This document shows, one piece after another, positions 1-10,868 of a stretch of 64,000 nucleotides of DNA. Numbering within the stretch: the first letter of the stretch is position 1; the number at the start of each line of letters is the position of its first letter. The translations under genes were made by a program, and so were the position numbers. The DNA is from Nyssa sinensis (lineage: Eukaryota > Streptophyta > Magnoliopsida > Cornales > Nyssaceae), in assembly GCA_008638375.1 (NCBI GenBank), contig CM018037.1, forward strand, positions 30,626,576 through 30,690,575, given 5' to 3'. Under the pieces are notes generated by a model, which made no database searches, had not been told where the DNA came from, and worked only from the letters and a program-made list of their open reading frames with translations.

Positions 1-870
1 AATCATGTAGGCATCAACTAAGCTATGAACTTCCTAAATTGCTTCCTACCACCCTGACATATTCAGACACTACAAAATACAAATTTAGGCATGGAATGTT
101 TTACCATGAGCATCTTGCAACAACAAATCCTCACAACAATACCATTCCAGCATAGCAACTACAATGACAGGATTTGGATGCAACACTAAGAAAACATAGA
201 AGACACTGCATGACTTTAAACCCTAGGGTTAAAGGAAACCGTATTTTCAAGAAAGAACCACAATTACTGCCAACAAATCAATACAGGGACCCCAGAAATG
301 GAAATACCTGTTGCACATATCAACTGATTTCCCCTTGTTGATACCACTTTTTCCCTTATTGACAAACATTAGAAGTAATAAAAGAAACCATGAATTCTGC
401 TTATCTTATTGGACACATGGTCCTCATCAAAACTTCATCAAAGAAATAAATCTTGGAAATGATATCAAGTTAAGCAGGACAAAATGGGAAAAAAACCTGC
501 TTAGGGAATTGAGTGCACAGCAGCATAGCAGAAAGCAAGAAGAAAAAAGCTGAAATAAGTTTTGATGAGCAGTGGTTCAAATTAGTTCTACCAACTTTTT
601 ATCTTTTCTAACATGTGCACTGAAACCCCACCCCCCCCCCCCCCAACACACACACAAACCAAAGGAATCAAACTGAATTACTAAGTAAATTGACACATAA
701 ACACATATACTAATGCTTGTCCATTTTATTTATCTTCTCAATACTTCAACACACTCTTAACACCTTTTTTCCATTCCTTGACCTATAATGTCCATTTACA
801 CATACATAATGTCCAACCCTGTTAAACTTAAAGGTAAAATTATAAAACTATTTCACACATTTGGAAATTC
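1..870. other. Left-edge spacer without a recognised gene
   Basis: I see no convincing coding exon here on either strand. The stretch is AT-rich. It holds a 12-bp palindrome made of two back-to-back telo-box halves near 219-230 and a C14 run followed by (AC)n near 631-656. It could be the UTR or intron of a gene lying outside the window, but nothing in the sequence decides this. Confidence 0.5.
631..656. repeat. Poly-C run followed by (AC)n
   Basis: A run of 14 C is followed by a short CA dinucleotide tract. Such a run is prone to length errors in assemblies. Confidence 0.9.
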
Positions 871-871
871 T

Positions 872-1666
872 CTAAATTGCAATGGCTTCAATATTTAACC
901 AATTGATCATCAAATCTTTAAAAAAAAAAAAAAAAGGGTGAATATTTTGAGCTTGGAAATTCACCTGCCTAGGCGCATTCTTTATTGGACGCTTCATCTT
1001 CTCAAGCTCAAGTCGAGCTTCCATAAACATATTTATCCTCTGGAACACAAGATCCTTGGTGAACTCTATCCTCTGCTTATCCAACTCCATCATCTGCTGC
1101 TGCTTTGACATTTCGATCCTTTCGTATATTTCCCCAAACCAAAGAATCACCATCGCCAATTCCTTATATGCGGTCTCCTCACACCACCAACACTGTTCTA
1201 AGTGTTCTTCCACCACCACCAAGGAAGCTTTCGTTGGAGCCACTTGAATTCAGCCTCGACTCCCCCACTTTGTTAGGATTAGAGTTAAGGTTTGGTTTCT
1301 GCCTCATGGTGAAAATAACGGTAGTGGGCTTGTGAACTGACAGCGCCAGAGTGGATTTTTTGTTTGAAAACTGTAACGGCGTTGGTTCCGCTAAGGTGTT
1401 CCAGACGGTGATAAAACGGCCACTTCGACTTCGCCGGCTTGGCCTTCTCGACCTTGTACTTCTTTAAAGTGTCGATTCAATTCTTCCATTGGAATCAGAA
1501 TGTCAGTCCTGCAGGGCTTGACGCCGTTCCGAAGGGCGTTAACGGCGTCGGCTACTTCCTTCCAGTCTTTCTGACGGAGGTTACCCCAGTTGAGCTGGAG
1601 GCAATGGTCTCCCCAGGCATTGATCAGCGTCACGGTCTCGCCATCGGTCCAGGGGCGAGCCAGCAT
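872..1666 (-). pseudogene. Trihelix (SIP1/ASIL-like) transcription factor, decayed copy
   Basis: Trihelix factors of the SIP1 clade bind GT-elements and act in the nucleus, often as repressors. Reading the minus strand, the MYB/SANT-like trihelix begins at about 1660 (WTDGETVTLINAWGD, then NLRQKDWKEVADAVN). Just after GVKPCRTD the frame breaks near 1490-1510: an insertion shifts the frame, and a TGA sits where the conserved KNRID arginine is expected. The end of the domain (KVEKAKPAKSKWPFYHRLE) is readable only in another frame. About 130 bases further on, a separate open stretch (872-1243) carries the typical C-terminal helix (GEIYERIE, QQQMMELDKQRIEFTKD, ELEKMKRP). The order is right but the frames do not join, so this is a pseudogene. 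It is intronless, as many family members are, so retroposition cannot be argued from that. Family assignment is from recognised motifs. Confidence 0.75.
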
Positions 1667-1919
1667 ATTTACATAGGAGTGGTTTTTTGGGATAAATTCT
1701 TGTGGAGTCCAAAGAAATGAAATTAAAAAAAAAAAAATGTTAAACTGTTCAAATTTCATCTCTACTGAATTTTAATACCAGAATAGCGGATATAAAAATA
1801 AAAATTTAAATTATAATTTTTGAAAACATTTAAAAAAAATTTTGCAAGAAAAAAATAATAATATACGTATATATTTGCATAAAATTATTCTCAACCCATT
1901 GTTGACCACGCAGAAAACG

Positions 1920-2310
1920 GCAAAAGAGGAGTTTAAAAGAGAAAAACTAAAGTTTCATACACCTTACTAAGAAAAGGAAAACTAAAGTCTTAAAAACCCT
2001 AGACCACGTCAGAAGAGGTGTTAAGACCAGGGAAATTAAAGTCTTATAAAAACTAGATCGCAACAGCCGAACACTCTGACACATCAAAAGAGTAACCCAA
2101 TAAATGAGCAATGTTAAACGTTCCGATAATATGCATTATGCAAATTCTTTAGACCACACCAATCGAAGCACTCAACACGCAAAAAAACTATATGCAAATT
2201 CATTAGACCACACCAATTGAACACTCAACATGCAAAAAAACTAATCCAATAAATGAACGATACAAGACGTTCTAACAATATGCATTATACACATTCATTG
2301 TAATAAGATT
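1920..2310. repeat. Degenerate nested minisatellite-like repeats
   Basis: Two adjacent copies of a ~54-bp unit (2137-2190 and 2191-2243, both with the core GACCACACCAAT and a CAAAAAAACTA end) are flanked by two copies of another ~50-bp unit (about 2098-2147 and 2247-2297, sharing CAATAAATGA and ATATGCATTAT). Just upstream, two looser copies of a unit with the core TAAAGTCTTA occur near 1982 and 2038. The arrangement reads A-B-B'-A'. No gene is seen. Confidence 0.7.
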
Positions 2311-2533
2311 TCTCTCTATTTTTTTTTTCCTCAAATAACTTCATCAATTTTTTTTTTTAAGTTGGCAAAGAAATTAATTTTCAAATGAATCCATTATTCA
2401 TATATAACAAATTGAGTCAAAAAATTAGACTAATTCGCTTTTCTTTTCAAAAGCTTTTACTGTTCAACTCAACTCAAAATCTTATTTCAATTATTTTGAG
2501 TATTCTATAAAATGACATGACAAAAAAAAAAAA

Positions 2534-3506
2534 TCAGTCTTTTATATTATGGAAAAGGTAAAAATCCTTCAATTTATCACCCATGGCAAAACCCCTCTTG
2601 CTCATCTGCTCCAAAACCAATTTGGCGTCATCAAACCTTCTCAATTTAATCAGACGGCTGGCCAGAAGCCCAAAATTCTCGGTGTCCAACACCTTATCCC
2701 TCCCTCCGTAGCTCATCACAAACTCAAATGCCTGCGCATAATAGCCCAACCTCAACAGCCCACTAATAACGTGCGCATGGGTGGAGTATAACGGCGGTAC
2801 TACATCATCCTCCATCCGCCTTCAGCACCACCAAAGCAACCTCCACCTTCCCAGCTCTACACGCGCCCAAGACCAGCGCATCGTACGTCCTCGTGTCCCC
2901 CTCCATCCCCTCCTGCGCCATCCTCGTCAGAACTCCGGCCGCTGATGTCAGATCTCCGACGAAGCAGTAAGCGGTCAGAAGGTAATTGTACGCCGTCAGA
3001 TCAGGCGGAATATCATTCTCTCTCGTCAACTCTATCACTTGCCATGCTTCCTCCATTTTCCTCTTTCTCGTAAGCGCGTTCAGTATGGGATGGAAAGTAG
3101 CGGCGTTCGCACCGTAACCCTCTCGAATCATCGTCTCCACCAAGCGCAGGGCCTGGTCGGTTTGCTGAATCTTGCAGAGACGAGCGACGAGCGAGTCGTA
3201 GGCGCTCTTCCGAGGGAATCCTCTGTCGAGGTGAGCTAGGGACAAGGACAGATCGTCGAGGATTGAGAGGTCGGTGGAGATGAACCGGAAGGTGTTGGTG
3301 GTGTTGAAGCAACCGTCCCTGTATCGCTTGTTGAGGAGGCGGTGGACGGTCGCGAAGTCTCTGTTACGGCCGGCGGCGTTGATGAGGTCGTCGTAGTAGG
3401 CGGAGCTGGGCTCGTCAGGGCTGGGGATGGTGAAGAAGCGAGAGGTAATGTGTCGGAGAAATGGCGTGCTTAGGGTTTTAGGGGTGACTTTGCGAAGGGC
3501 TTGCAT
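2534..3506 (-). pseudogene. Small P-class PPR protein gene, interrupted by one frameshift
   Basis: PPR proteins bind organellar RNA through stacked 35-residue helical repeats. The first part (3506 to 2805, 233 residues) starts with an Arg/Lys/Ser/Thr-rich N terminus without acidic residues over about 25 residues, which suggests a mitochondrial presequence. Repeats follow at about residues 102-136, 137-171 and 172-206, with a fourth starting near 207. The second part (2815 to 2534, 93 residues, beginning MEDDVVPPLYSTHAHVISG) continues the repeats in another frame. The join at about 2810-2820 is explained by one extra base in a G-rich stretch: removing one G fuses both parts into one protein of about 326 residues. 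The gene is intronless, like most PPR genes. It could be a true pseudogene, a polymorphism or a base-calling error. The promoter still looks like that of an active organellar-protein gene (see 3517-3750). Confidence 0.75.
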
Positions 3507-3516
3507 TGTTCAGGCG

Positions 3517-3750
3517 TTAGGGTTTGTGAGAGAGAGAACGAAGCTGGTGTTGTTGAAATTCGATGGGCTTTTGGTCCTTGCAGACTTGGGATATTTGCTT
3601 AGATGGGCTTGGGCCTGTGATATTATGTCAAGGGTAAGATTCAGGCTGGGCCTGCAGTAATCTTGTCCAATATCCAATATCTGGGCCCATATACATTTGG
3701 ATAGTAGACACTTTATATACAGGCTGTTGAAACAGAATGGGCCTAGCCCA
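3517..3750 (-). promoter_or_regulatory. Promoter with site II (TGGGCY) cluster and telo-box
   Basis: Immediately upstream of the PPR start is a telo-box (AAACCCTAA on the minus strand, about 3519-3527). Beyond it are TGGGCC/TGGGCT boxes at 3564-3569, 3604-3609, 3610-3615, 3648-3653, 3682-3687 (part of palindrome TGGGCCCA), 3738-3743 and, inverted, 3745-3750. Site II boxes are bound by TCP factors and, together with telo-boxes, mark plant promoters of ribosomal and organelle-biogenesis genes. The function here is inferred from motif density. Confidence 0.65.
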
Positions 3751-3917
3751 ATAACCTCTATCACTTTTGATATAGAATAAAACCTGTAAAGGGATGCACC
3801 TATCTGCATTCTGCACCATCCATGCAAGGAGGCTCTACCAAAGCACAGTGACTAAATGCTACCATAACATACAAAACGAGAAGTGGGCAAGCGGATTCAA
3901 TTCTTATCATTAATAGA

Positions 3918-3962
<45 letters not shown>

Positions 3963-3963
3963 T
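3918..3963. repeat. (TA)n(CA)n microsatellite
   Basis: A compound dinucleotide tract. Short open frames across it are low-complexity artefacts. Confidence 0.95.
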
Positions 3964-4346
3964 ACATATATTTATTTTTATTACTACTATAAAAGTAAAA
4001 GTTTTTGTAATTGATTATCAACGTGCCTTCTTATCATCCCTATTTACATTGTAATTTCATTCATTCAATTGTGCACGCTCTTCAATACACACCAATTATG
4101 CTATTGTCACATGAGTTTTGCTTATGACGATTATAAATAAATAGTTTAATGTTGAGCTTGTGACGGTTATAAATGATGGCTATGAGCCTATGATTAAGTG
4201 TTGTATTAAAATCTGTGATAAAGATTCATTTGATACTATCATTTACCATACTACTAGCCGAAACTTGAAAGATTAGGGTCGGTTAAGAAAAAGAAATAAA
4301 ATAAAATAAAAAATACTTCAAAAAAAAAAAGGGAAAAGCTTGTGAT

Positions 4347-4625
4347 CCACTCAACTTATAACATATTTACTCACAATGAGACATTGAGCAAAAGTTGGGT
4401 TGGGACGGTCAACATATGGGTCTACTTAAACAATATGAAACTGTAGATTGAATAGCATATGCATAGCACATGCCAATAACTACTATATATCCACACAACT
4501 TATAACATCTTTACTCATATTGAGGCCTTGGGCTAAAGTTGGGTTGGGACATTCGACACATGGGTCTACTAAAGCTATATGGAACTGTAGATTGGATAAC
4601 ACATGCAAATAATTGGTATATATAG
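4347..4625. repeat. Tandem duplication, about 144-bp period
   Basis: Two diverged head-to-tail copies: 4347-4490 and 4491-4625. Both begin CCAC(T/A)CAACTTATAACAT and share AAAGTTGGGTTGGGAC, ATGGGTCTACT and AACTGTAGATTG in the same order. No coding potential is seen. Confidence 0.85.
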
Positions 4626-4695
4626 TTTATATGCTATTCAGTCTATAGTTTCATAAAGTGTAAGTAGATTCATGAGTGCGCGGGCACGCGCATAC

Positions 4696-4718
4696 ATATA
4701 TATATATATATATAGATA

Positions 4719-4766
<48 letters not shown>
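4696..4766. repeat. (TA)n(GA)n microsatellite
   Basis: A compound repeat, TA to about 4720 and then GA to 4766. Open frames crossing it translate to Tyr-Ile and Arg-Glu runs and are not genes. Confidence 0.95.
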
Positions 4767-4769
<3 letters not shown>

Positions 4770-6032
4770 TTGCCTTGATAGCTCTGTTTTTGATAATATC
4801 ATCAACAAGATTGCCCTGCTAACCAAATTCACCGCCATGGGGTCTGTGATGCTTTGTTCTTCTTTTTTTTTTCTTTTTTCAAAACTCATCCACTTATGAT
4901 GTTGCACTTTTTCGCATACCGTAGGTTTCCTAACTCAATATTGTCCGCTTTGGGTTTGAGCGGCCCGCATAATTTTGTTCCTTTTCCTGGACGGGAGAAA
5001 AAGCCTTATACTAGGAAGAGAGCAGCCTGAGATTTATAAGCGATACTAGTTCTTAACTCCTAATCGATGTGGAAGAAAGTGGGAACATCAACTTACAAGA
5101 CTGGAATTTCATGTGGGTTGTTTGGAAGATTTTAGAGTGTGGGCCAAACTTATTTGAGAAATGTTGAGCTAAATAAGAAAAAATAGTGTAATTATAAATT
5201 TGAGCTTGCATGAGATGGTGCATTTAACTTTTAACTATTGAATGACTTATGAGTTAAAAATAAAGTAAATGATATCATAAAATAGTTAAAATATCTTGTC
5301 TCATATAAATAGAGAATGACAATTTGGTAGGAAATTTCTTTTACGAATCTATTTCATAAAAAAAATTATTCCCAAAATCCCTTTGTGATGGATACAACGA
5401 GTCTCTATCGGATACCCATTTAATTATTAAAAATTTTATTTAATCTTTTATTTTATTAAATTAATTATAATTAATCTATTTCAAATAAGATATTACATGT
5501 GTTAAAATAAAAATATATTTATGTAATAGAGATTTTCATATAATCATGGATGATGGAGTAGGATGCCTGCATCCCAAATCCGTCTCAAATCATAATGCGA
5601 ATCGCATAACTTGTCTCAAACTTGTTTTATTAAAGATGAAATATGACATATTCTAATTGAATCATGTTAAACTTGTCCGACTATATATATTAGAAGACAA
5701 GGTAGCTCACACTAACTTATACACCAAATAAATTAACATAAGACTTGCGGCATTAGCTCTTGCTTTTGTATTAATTTATACGTATCTTTAATTTGTGTTT
5801 TTACTTATATCTTTAATTTTATGTAACGATGTGTTTTTAAGAAGTATAACGCTATGCTTCATTATATTAAAAATAAAAATAAGAAACAAATAACATTACT
5901 TTTTATTTATTTGTTTGTTTTAAAAGAGGATTTTGCTGATGGGATTTTTTTTCATTTTAATTCTTCTTCAAGTATTAAAAATGAGATCGAGCAAACACAC
6001 AGCATTCTGCCATGGCAGCCATGCCTAATTCC

Positions 6033-6034
<2 letters not shown>

Positions 6035-6093
<59 letters not shown>
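6035..6093. repeat. (TA)n(GA)n microsatellite
   Basis: Same compound architecture as the repeat near 4.7 kb: about 30 bases of TA followed by about 29 of GA. Confidence 0.95.
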
Positions 6094-6098
<5 letters not shown>

Positions 6099-6804
6099 AT
6101 CGACTAAGAGATTCAGATTCAAGATGGAAGACGTTGGCCTGTGTCTTTCAGTGACGACATTGCGTGCCCATCCAAAACACACTTCCCAAATTGACAAAGC
6201 ATTTCACAGTGGCTCTAAATTAAGGAGAGGGTCCACTTAATTACAATATATTACCGAATATATAATAAATGCAAAGCTATTGTAAGTTTAATCGTATGAT
6301 AATTACAATATATTTAACATTGTTTTTTAATCGTTTAATAACTTAAGAATTACAGATAAAATTATTAGAATAAATGAAAACTAAATTTTGAAATAATCTA
6401 ATAATTAAAATACACAGTCTCAGATGAGCTTAAACTTACAATATTATTCTGCATATAATATACGCATTATTTGGAAAGTGTTTGGCTCCACAATGTGTAA
6501 AAAAAATGTTCACCTATCCACATACGTGACACATCTTATTGTGTCATACATACAATCACATATATATTATATAACTATTTAGTTTTAACTATAAAATAAA
6601 ATTAAATTAAAAAATATATGAATAATACATGTGACAAATTGTGATAATAATACATAAACAAGTGCAATGAGATTTTTTTCTATTTGGTGTGGAGTCAAAC
6701 GTTAGCCTTCGCACAAATTTGATATAGAACAAGTGATGGAGGCTTTTTGAAGTACAGTGAAAACGTTTCAAGTCTCGTTTTAAAAAAAAGTACTAATAAA
6801 CACA

Positions 6805-7554
6805 AATGTTTTCAGACCTAAACCGTTCATTGAATCGAAAAAATGTCCGGGTTACGGGTTATAGGTTCAACCGTCGGGTCAACCGGAATGAAACCGTGAT
6901 GTCATAATTATGTAATTAATAAATTTAAAAATACATATTATTGATATTTTAAATTAAAAAAATTATACAAAAATTACTAAAAATTATATTAAAAAAATTT
7001 ATAAAATATGAATTTTCTTAATATGTAAAACTTCAAGAAAAAATTGAAAAAAGTATAGTAAACATATTTTATTATAATATTGAAAGTTAAAACTTCATTG
7101 CCATTCTTCCATAATCGCAATAACTATAACAAAAATCATTTTAACATCCAATCCAAATATAATCCAATAATTTAGTCTTCAACTACATGAAAAAAAAAAG
7201 ATATAAACATTAATAATCATGCATAAGATAAAATAAAATACTACATGATACAAATATATAATACTGGAGTTTCAAACTTCAAGGGTTTAAAATTTTAAAT
7301 ACAGTCTAAAATAAATTCAGCCAAATATCAACTCAACTTAACCAAAATTCAGCCAAAAAATTGCATGAAATGTGAGATTTTGTATATACCAAAAAAAAAA
7401 ATGCAGCCAAGAACCGGTTGAACCGTCCGATTTTACCAGTTTTCTATTTTTAGAATGGTTTTAAACTTAAAACGAGTTTATGGGTTAAACCGGATCGTTT
7501 TGTGGACCAGTCGACAGTTGAACCGACCGGTGCGGTCCGGGTTTTAAAACATTG
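6805..7554. mobile_element. Non-autonomous Mutator-like element with 9-bp target duplication
   Basis: The element is bounded by inverted termini: AATGTTTTCAGACC at the left, and the right end reads CAATGTTTTAAAACC on the minus strand. Inverted subterminal GGTTCAACCG-type blocks follow at both ends. It is flanked by a perfect direct repeat ATAAACACA at 6796-6804 and 7555-7563. A 9-bp target duplication is the hallmark of Mutator-like DNA transposons. The ~750-bp interior is AT-rich, with no transposase reading frame, so it would depend on a transposase supplied elsewhere. The class is inferred from duplication length. Confidence 0.75.
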
Positions 7555-9177
7555 ATAAACACAGAATTAGACACTAACATATTAAAACCAACTAACATTA
7601 TCAATTCTACACAAATTCAAATCACGAGCCTCTCAAATATAAACCTTGTAAAACAACTCAAACCAGTTCATAGTTATCCTCATATGGGAGTAAGAATTGA
7701 ATTCTTTACTTTCTCTTTAAAAGAGACCATGAGTGACCAATTGAATTTCACTAAATTTTTTAAGTTGCTTTTGTAGTGAAAAGGTTTCTCTAAACGTACA
7801 ATGTATGCATGCATGAGAGAAGCAACCCATACTCTTGTTGGGAAGACAACCCCTAACTCACATCTAATCTTTCCCAATCTCATGATTTATCTTGTGTTAA
7901 GACTTGGATCCACACTATTAACACACTCTTCGGCAGAGGGGTTAGAGTGTGAGAGAAATAAAAATTCTTAATATGTAGATATTACATGTTTGTGAGAGAA
8001 ATAAAAATTCTTCATTTCTGTTAAAATTAAAATACTTCCAAATCCTTGTATTTGACCCAAGCTTTGTCCCAACATTAGGTATAATATTCTTGTAGTGTAT
8101 ATCCAATGGTTATTTGGAATACAGAATTTTCAAAAGTGCATTACCAAAAGGGTAAAGCTTATGGTTGAGATGCTTAAATGTGACACTCACCTTTAATCTT
8201 TCATGGCTCGATACAGAGGGAGGGGGGCCATTGCCAGACAAAGTAAAGTGTACCTTACCTCTCCTTCCTTAGATTCTCTCTCGTTCTTTTTCTTTTTTGT
8301 CTTTTTCTTTTTGATGTAACAACAATAGAAACAAAATCAAAATCATACTAATTACGTGAAAAATAAATATTTGAATGAAATTTCGGTCTTAATTTTTCCT
8401 CAATCTTGATAATCACTCGTAAATTCCTAATATTAGCATCCCAACAAAATTTATAGTATCCAAATATAAATAAATAGGACGAAGTTGGATTTGTCGGTCA
8501 ATTACCTGTATAAATCAAGCAATCTATATTGTCTGTAATAATTTTTACATATTTTATGCTGAGTAAAATATTTTAAAATCGTTGAAACAGAAAATGGTAC
8601 ATAGGAACAAGAGAAAGAACATGATTCAAGTTGGAAGAAAGATTATGTATGAATTTAAGCCATCAATTATAATAATTGGCTAAACTGTTTTTAAAAAATT
8701 AAATAATAAATTTGACGGATCACATTACTCCAACCTATATATACACACATATAGTTATATGTGGCGGTTGTAGCAGTCCTTCAGAAGTGAGACTTTATGT
8801 CTTTTAAAATTGTGAATTATGCAAATAAAAAAAAAGAGAAAGAGAAATTTGGATTATTTATAGGCCGGCAAAATAGAGGGCCCTCCCAACTTGACCCGGA
8901 AAAGTAGATAACCCGACTTGTCGACATCACGGTCTCGCACAACTGCGCCTTGCACATGGTTTTCTGTGTGCCCAGCTACGGCATGTTCTTGATATTTCCA
9001 TTGTGCACCAATGATTCCCTTTTTTTCATTTTTGTGTCCACTATATGTCTAGAAAGGGAAGATAATTCCTGAAATTGAGCAGGTCCCACCAAACAAAAGT
9101 TCTCATCGTCTTGATGCAGGAAACCAAATCATTCACGTATAAATTAGATATACTGTAGTAGTTTATCGTTTCCCTTA

Positions 9178-9200
9178 TATATATATATATATATATATAT
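9178..9200. repeat. (TA)n microsatellite
   Basis: A pure TA tract about 350 bp upstream of the BAHD gene. Confidence 0.9.
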
Positions 9201-9456
9201 TCAGTCAATATTTTGGGGATGATACTGAAGACAGGACCTAGACAGGTATCAGCATCTCCGTCCGTCAATCCACTGGAGTAAGAGGTGTTGGGGGGTTGTT
9301 GTTCCAAAGACAGAGAGGCTGTGATAGCTATCACTCCGCCGAACAGACAGAAAGCAAAGCCAAGCTGTTTTAATTTGTTTTGTAATTCATTTTTTCCATA
9401 AAGTGACGCCCGGAGAATCTCGCACAAATCTTTCACTGTAGAGAGAGAAAAGATAA

Positions 9457-9480
9457 CACGTGATCGGCATTATATAATAA
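9457..9480 (+). promoter_or_regulatory. G-box and TATA box of the BAHD gene
   Basis: A palindromic G-box CACGTG lies at 9457-9462 and a TATA element (TATATAA) at 9471-9477, about 75-80 bp before the ATG at 9552. The spacing fits transcription starting near 9500-9510. A G-box suggests bZIP or bHLH input. Its use is inferred. Confidence 0.6.
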
Positions 9481-9551
9481 ATGGCACACCAGACCCACCT
9501 CCACCTTCACCTCATCTATAACAATCATTAGTTGTCTCAAAATTAACTCTG

Positions 9552-10868
9552 ATGGCAAACTTTGTGCAAGTAAAAGAAGCCGTTGTGGTCACGCCTTCCG
9601 ACCCAACTCCGTCTCGTCTTCTTCCTCTCTCTGCTTTAGATTCTCAGCTCTTTCTGCGCTTCACCATTGAATACTTATTAGTATACCGGCCATCTCGCCA
9701 GCGGGGTTTGGACAAGGGTGCGACCACGGCTCGTGTCAAGGATGCACTGGGTCGAGCCTTGGTTCCTTATTACCCGCTCGCCGGTAGAGTCAGGTCTCGG
9801 GCGGATGGTTCGGGACTTGAGGTGGTTTGTCGAGCCCAGGGTGCAGTTTTCATCGAAGCTGTCTCCGATTATACTGTATCTGACTTTGAGCGGGCCCCGG
9901 GGTTTGTTACACAGTGGCAGAAGCTGTTGTCCTTACAAGTTGCAGATGTCCTGAAAGGGGCCCCACCCCTTGTGGTCCAGCTGACGTGGCTACCAGATGG
10001 GTCTGCCGCAATGGCAGTTGGATTCAGTCATTGTATATGCGACGGTATCGGAAGCGCTGAGTTTCTCAACTTGTTCGCTGAGTTAGCCACTGGTCGAAGT
10101 AAACTCAGTGATTTTAAGCCCATACCAGTTTGGGACCGCCACCTTCTCAACCCTGGACCAGCTCGCGTTAACTCGGCTGCTCATCCCGAGTTCAACCGAG
10201 TGCCTGACCTTTGTGGGTTTATCTCTCGGTTCTCTCAAGAGCGACTCAGTCCCACCTCAATCACATTCGATAAAACATGTCTAAACGAGCTAAAAAACCT
10301 TGCCGCTTCCACGAGTCGACCCAGTGAGTCTTCATACACGTCGTTTGAAGTTTTAAGTGCTCACATATGGAGAGGCTGGGCAAGAGCACTAAACTTGCCT
10401 GCAAACCAAATATTAAAGCTTCTCTTCAGCATCAACGTTCGCCACCGAGTCAAGCCGAGTCTACCCACTGGGTACTACGGCAACGCGTTCGTGCTCGGTT
10501 GCGCCCAAACATGCGTCAAAGACTTAACAGAAAAGGGTTTGGGCCATGCCGCTGGGTTAGTGAGGAGAGCCAAAGACAGAGTAGGGGACGAGTACGTGAG
10601 ACAGGTGGTGGAATCGGTAAGTGAAAATCGGGCGTGTCCGGACTCAGTGGGTGTACTGATCGTATCGCAGTGGTCAAGACTCGGGCTAGAAACGGTCGAC
10701 TTTGGGATGGAGAGGCCGGTGCAGGTGGGGCCAGTATGCAGCGATAGGTACTGCCTGATGCTGCCGGTGTACGAGCAGACGGACGCTGTGAAGGTGATGG
10801 TGGCGGTCCCCACCAGTGCCGTTGACAAATATGAATCTTTGGTCAGGAGTCCTTTCTCCGGAGGTTGA
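9552..10868 (+). CDS. BAHD (HXXXD-type) acyltransferase
   Basis: The protein has 438 residues, the usual BAHD length, and is intronless. BAHD enzymes transfer acyl groups from acyl-CoA to alcohols or amines in the cytosol to make esters and amides (volatiles, cuticle or suberin precursors, phenolics). The catalytic motif HCICDG lies at residues 160-165 (H160, D164), and the structural DFGWG motif near the C terminus appears as DFGME from residue 383, a deviation that keeps the Asp-Phe-Gly core. ALVPYYPLAGR (residues 69-79) is the conserved N-terminal block. The start at 9552 is supported by the TATA element upstream and the family-typical N terminus. Overall it resembles the plant alcohol acyltransferase 9-like group, but substrate cannot be predicted from motifs. 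No lesions are seen. Coding sequence is much more GC-rich than its surroundings. Confidence 0.93.
   Translation: MANFVQVKEAVVVTPSDPTPSRLLPLSALDSQLFLRFTIEYLLVYRPSRQRGLDKGATTARVKDALGRALVPYYPLAGRVRSRADGSGLEVVCRAQGAVFIEAVSDYTVSDFERAPGFVTQWQKLLSLQVADVLKGAPPLVVQLTWLPDGSAAMAVGFSHCICDGIGSAEFLNLFAELATGRSKLSDFKPIPVWDRHLLNPGPARVNSAAHPEFNRVPDLCGFISRFSQERLSPTSITFDKTCLNELKNLAASTSRPSESSYTSFEVLSAHIWRGWARALNLPANQILKLLFSINVRHRVKPSLPTGYYGNAFVLGCAQTCVKDLTEKGLGHAAGLVRRAKDRVGDEYVRQVVESVSENRACPDSVGVLIVSQWSRLGLETVDFGMERPVQVGPVCSDRYCLMLPVYEQTDAVKVMVAVPTSAVDKYESLVRSPFSGG

Larger units (their letters stand above)
3760..9440. other. AT-rich intergenic region
   Basis: No gene is recognised between the PPR promoter and the BAHD promoter. 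The region contains several microsatellites, a 144-bp tandem duplication (4347-4625) and a Mutator-like element (6805-7554), listed separately. The remaining sequence is AT-rich with no long coding exon on either strand. Confidence 0.6.

Noticed and set aside
4638..4907. Open frames on both strands across the (TA)n(GA)n tract
   Set aside because: They are microsatellite translations (Ser-Leu, Arg-Glu and Tyr-Ile runs) with no protein homology. The same applies to frames at 3800-4021 and 5854-6240.
10475..10828. 117-codon open frame antisense to the BAHD gene
   Set aside because: Shadow of a GC-rich real gene; no recognisable domain.
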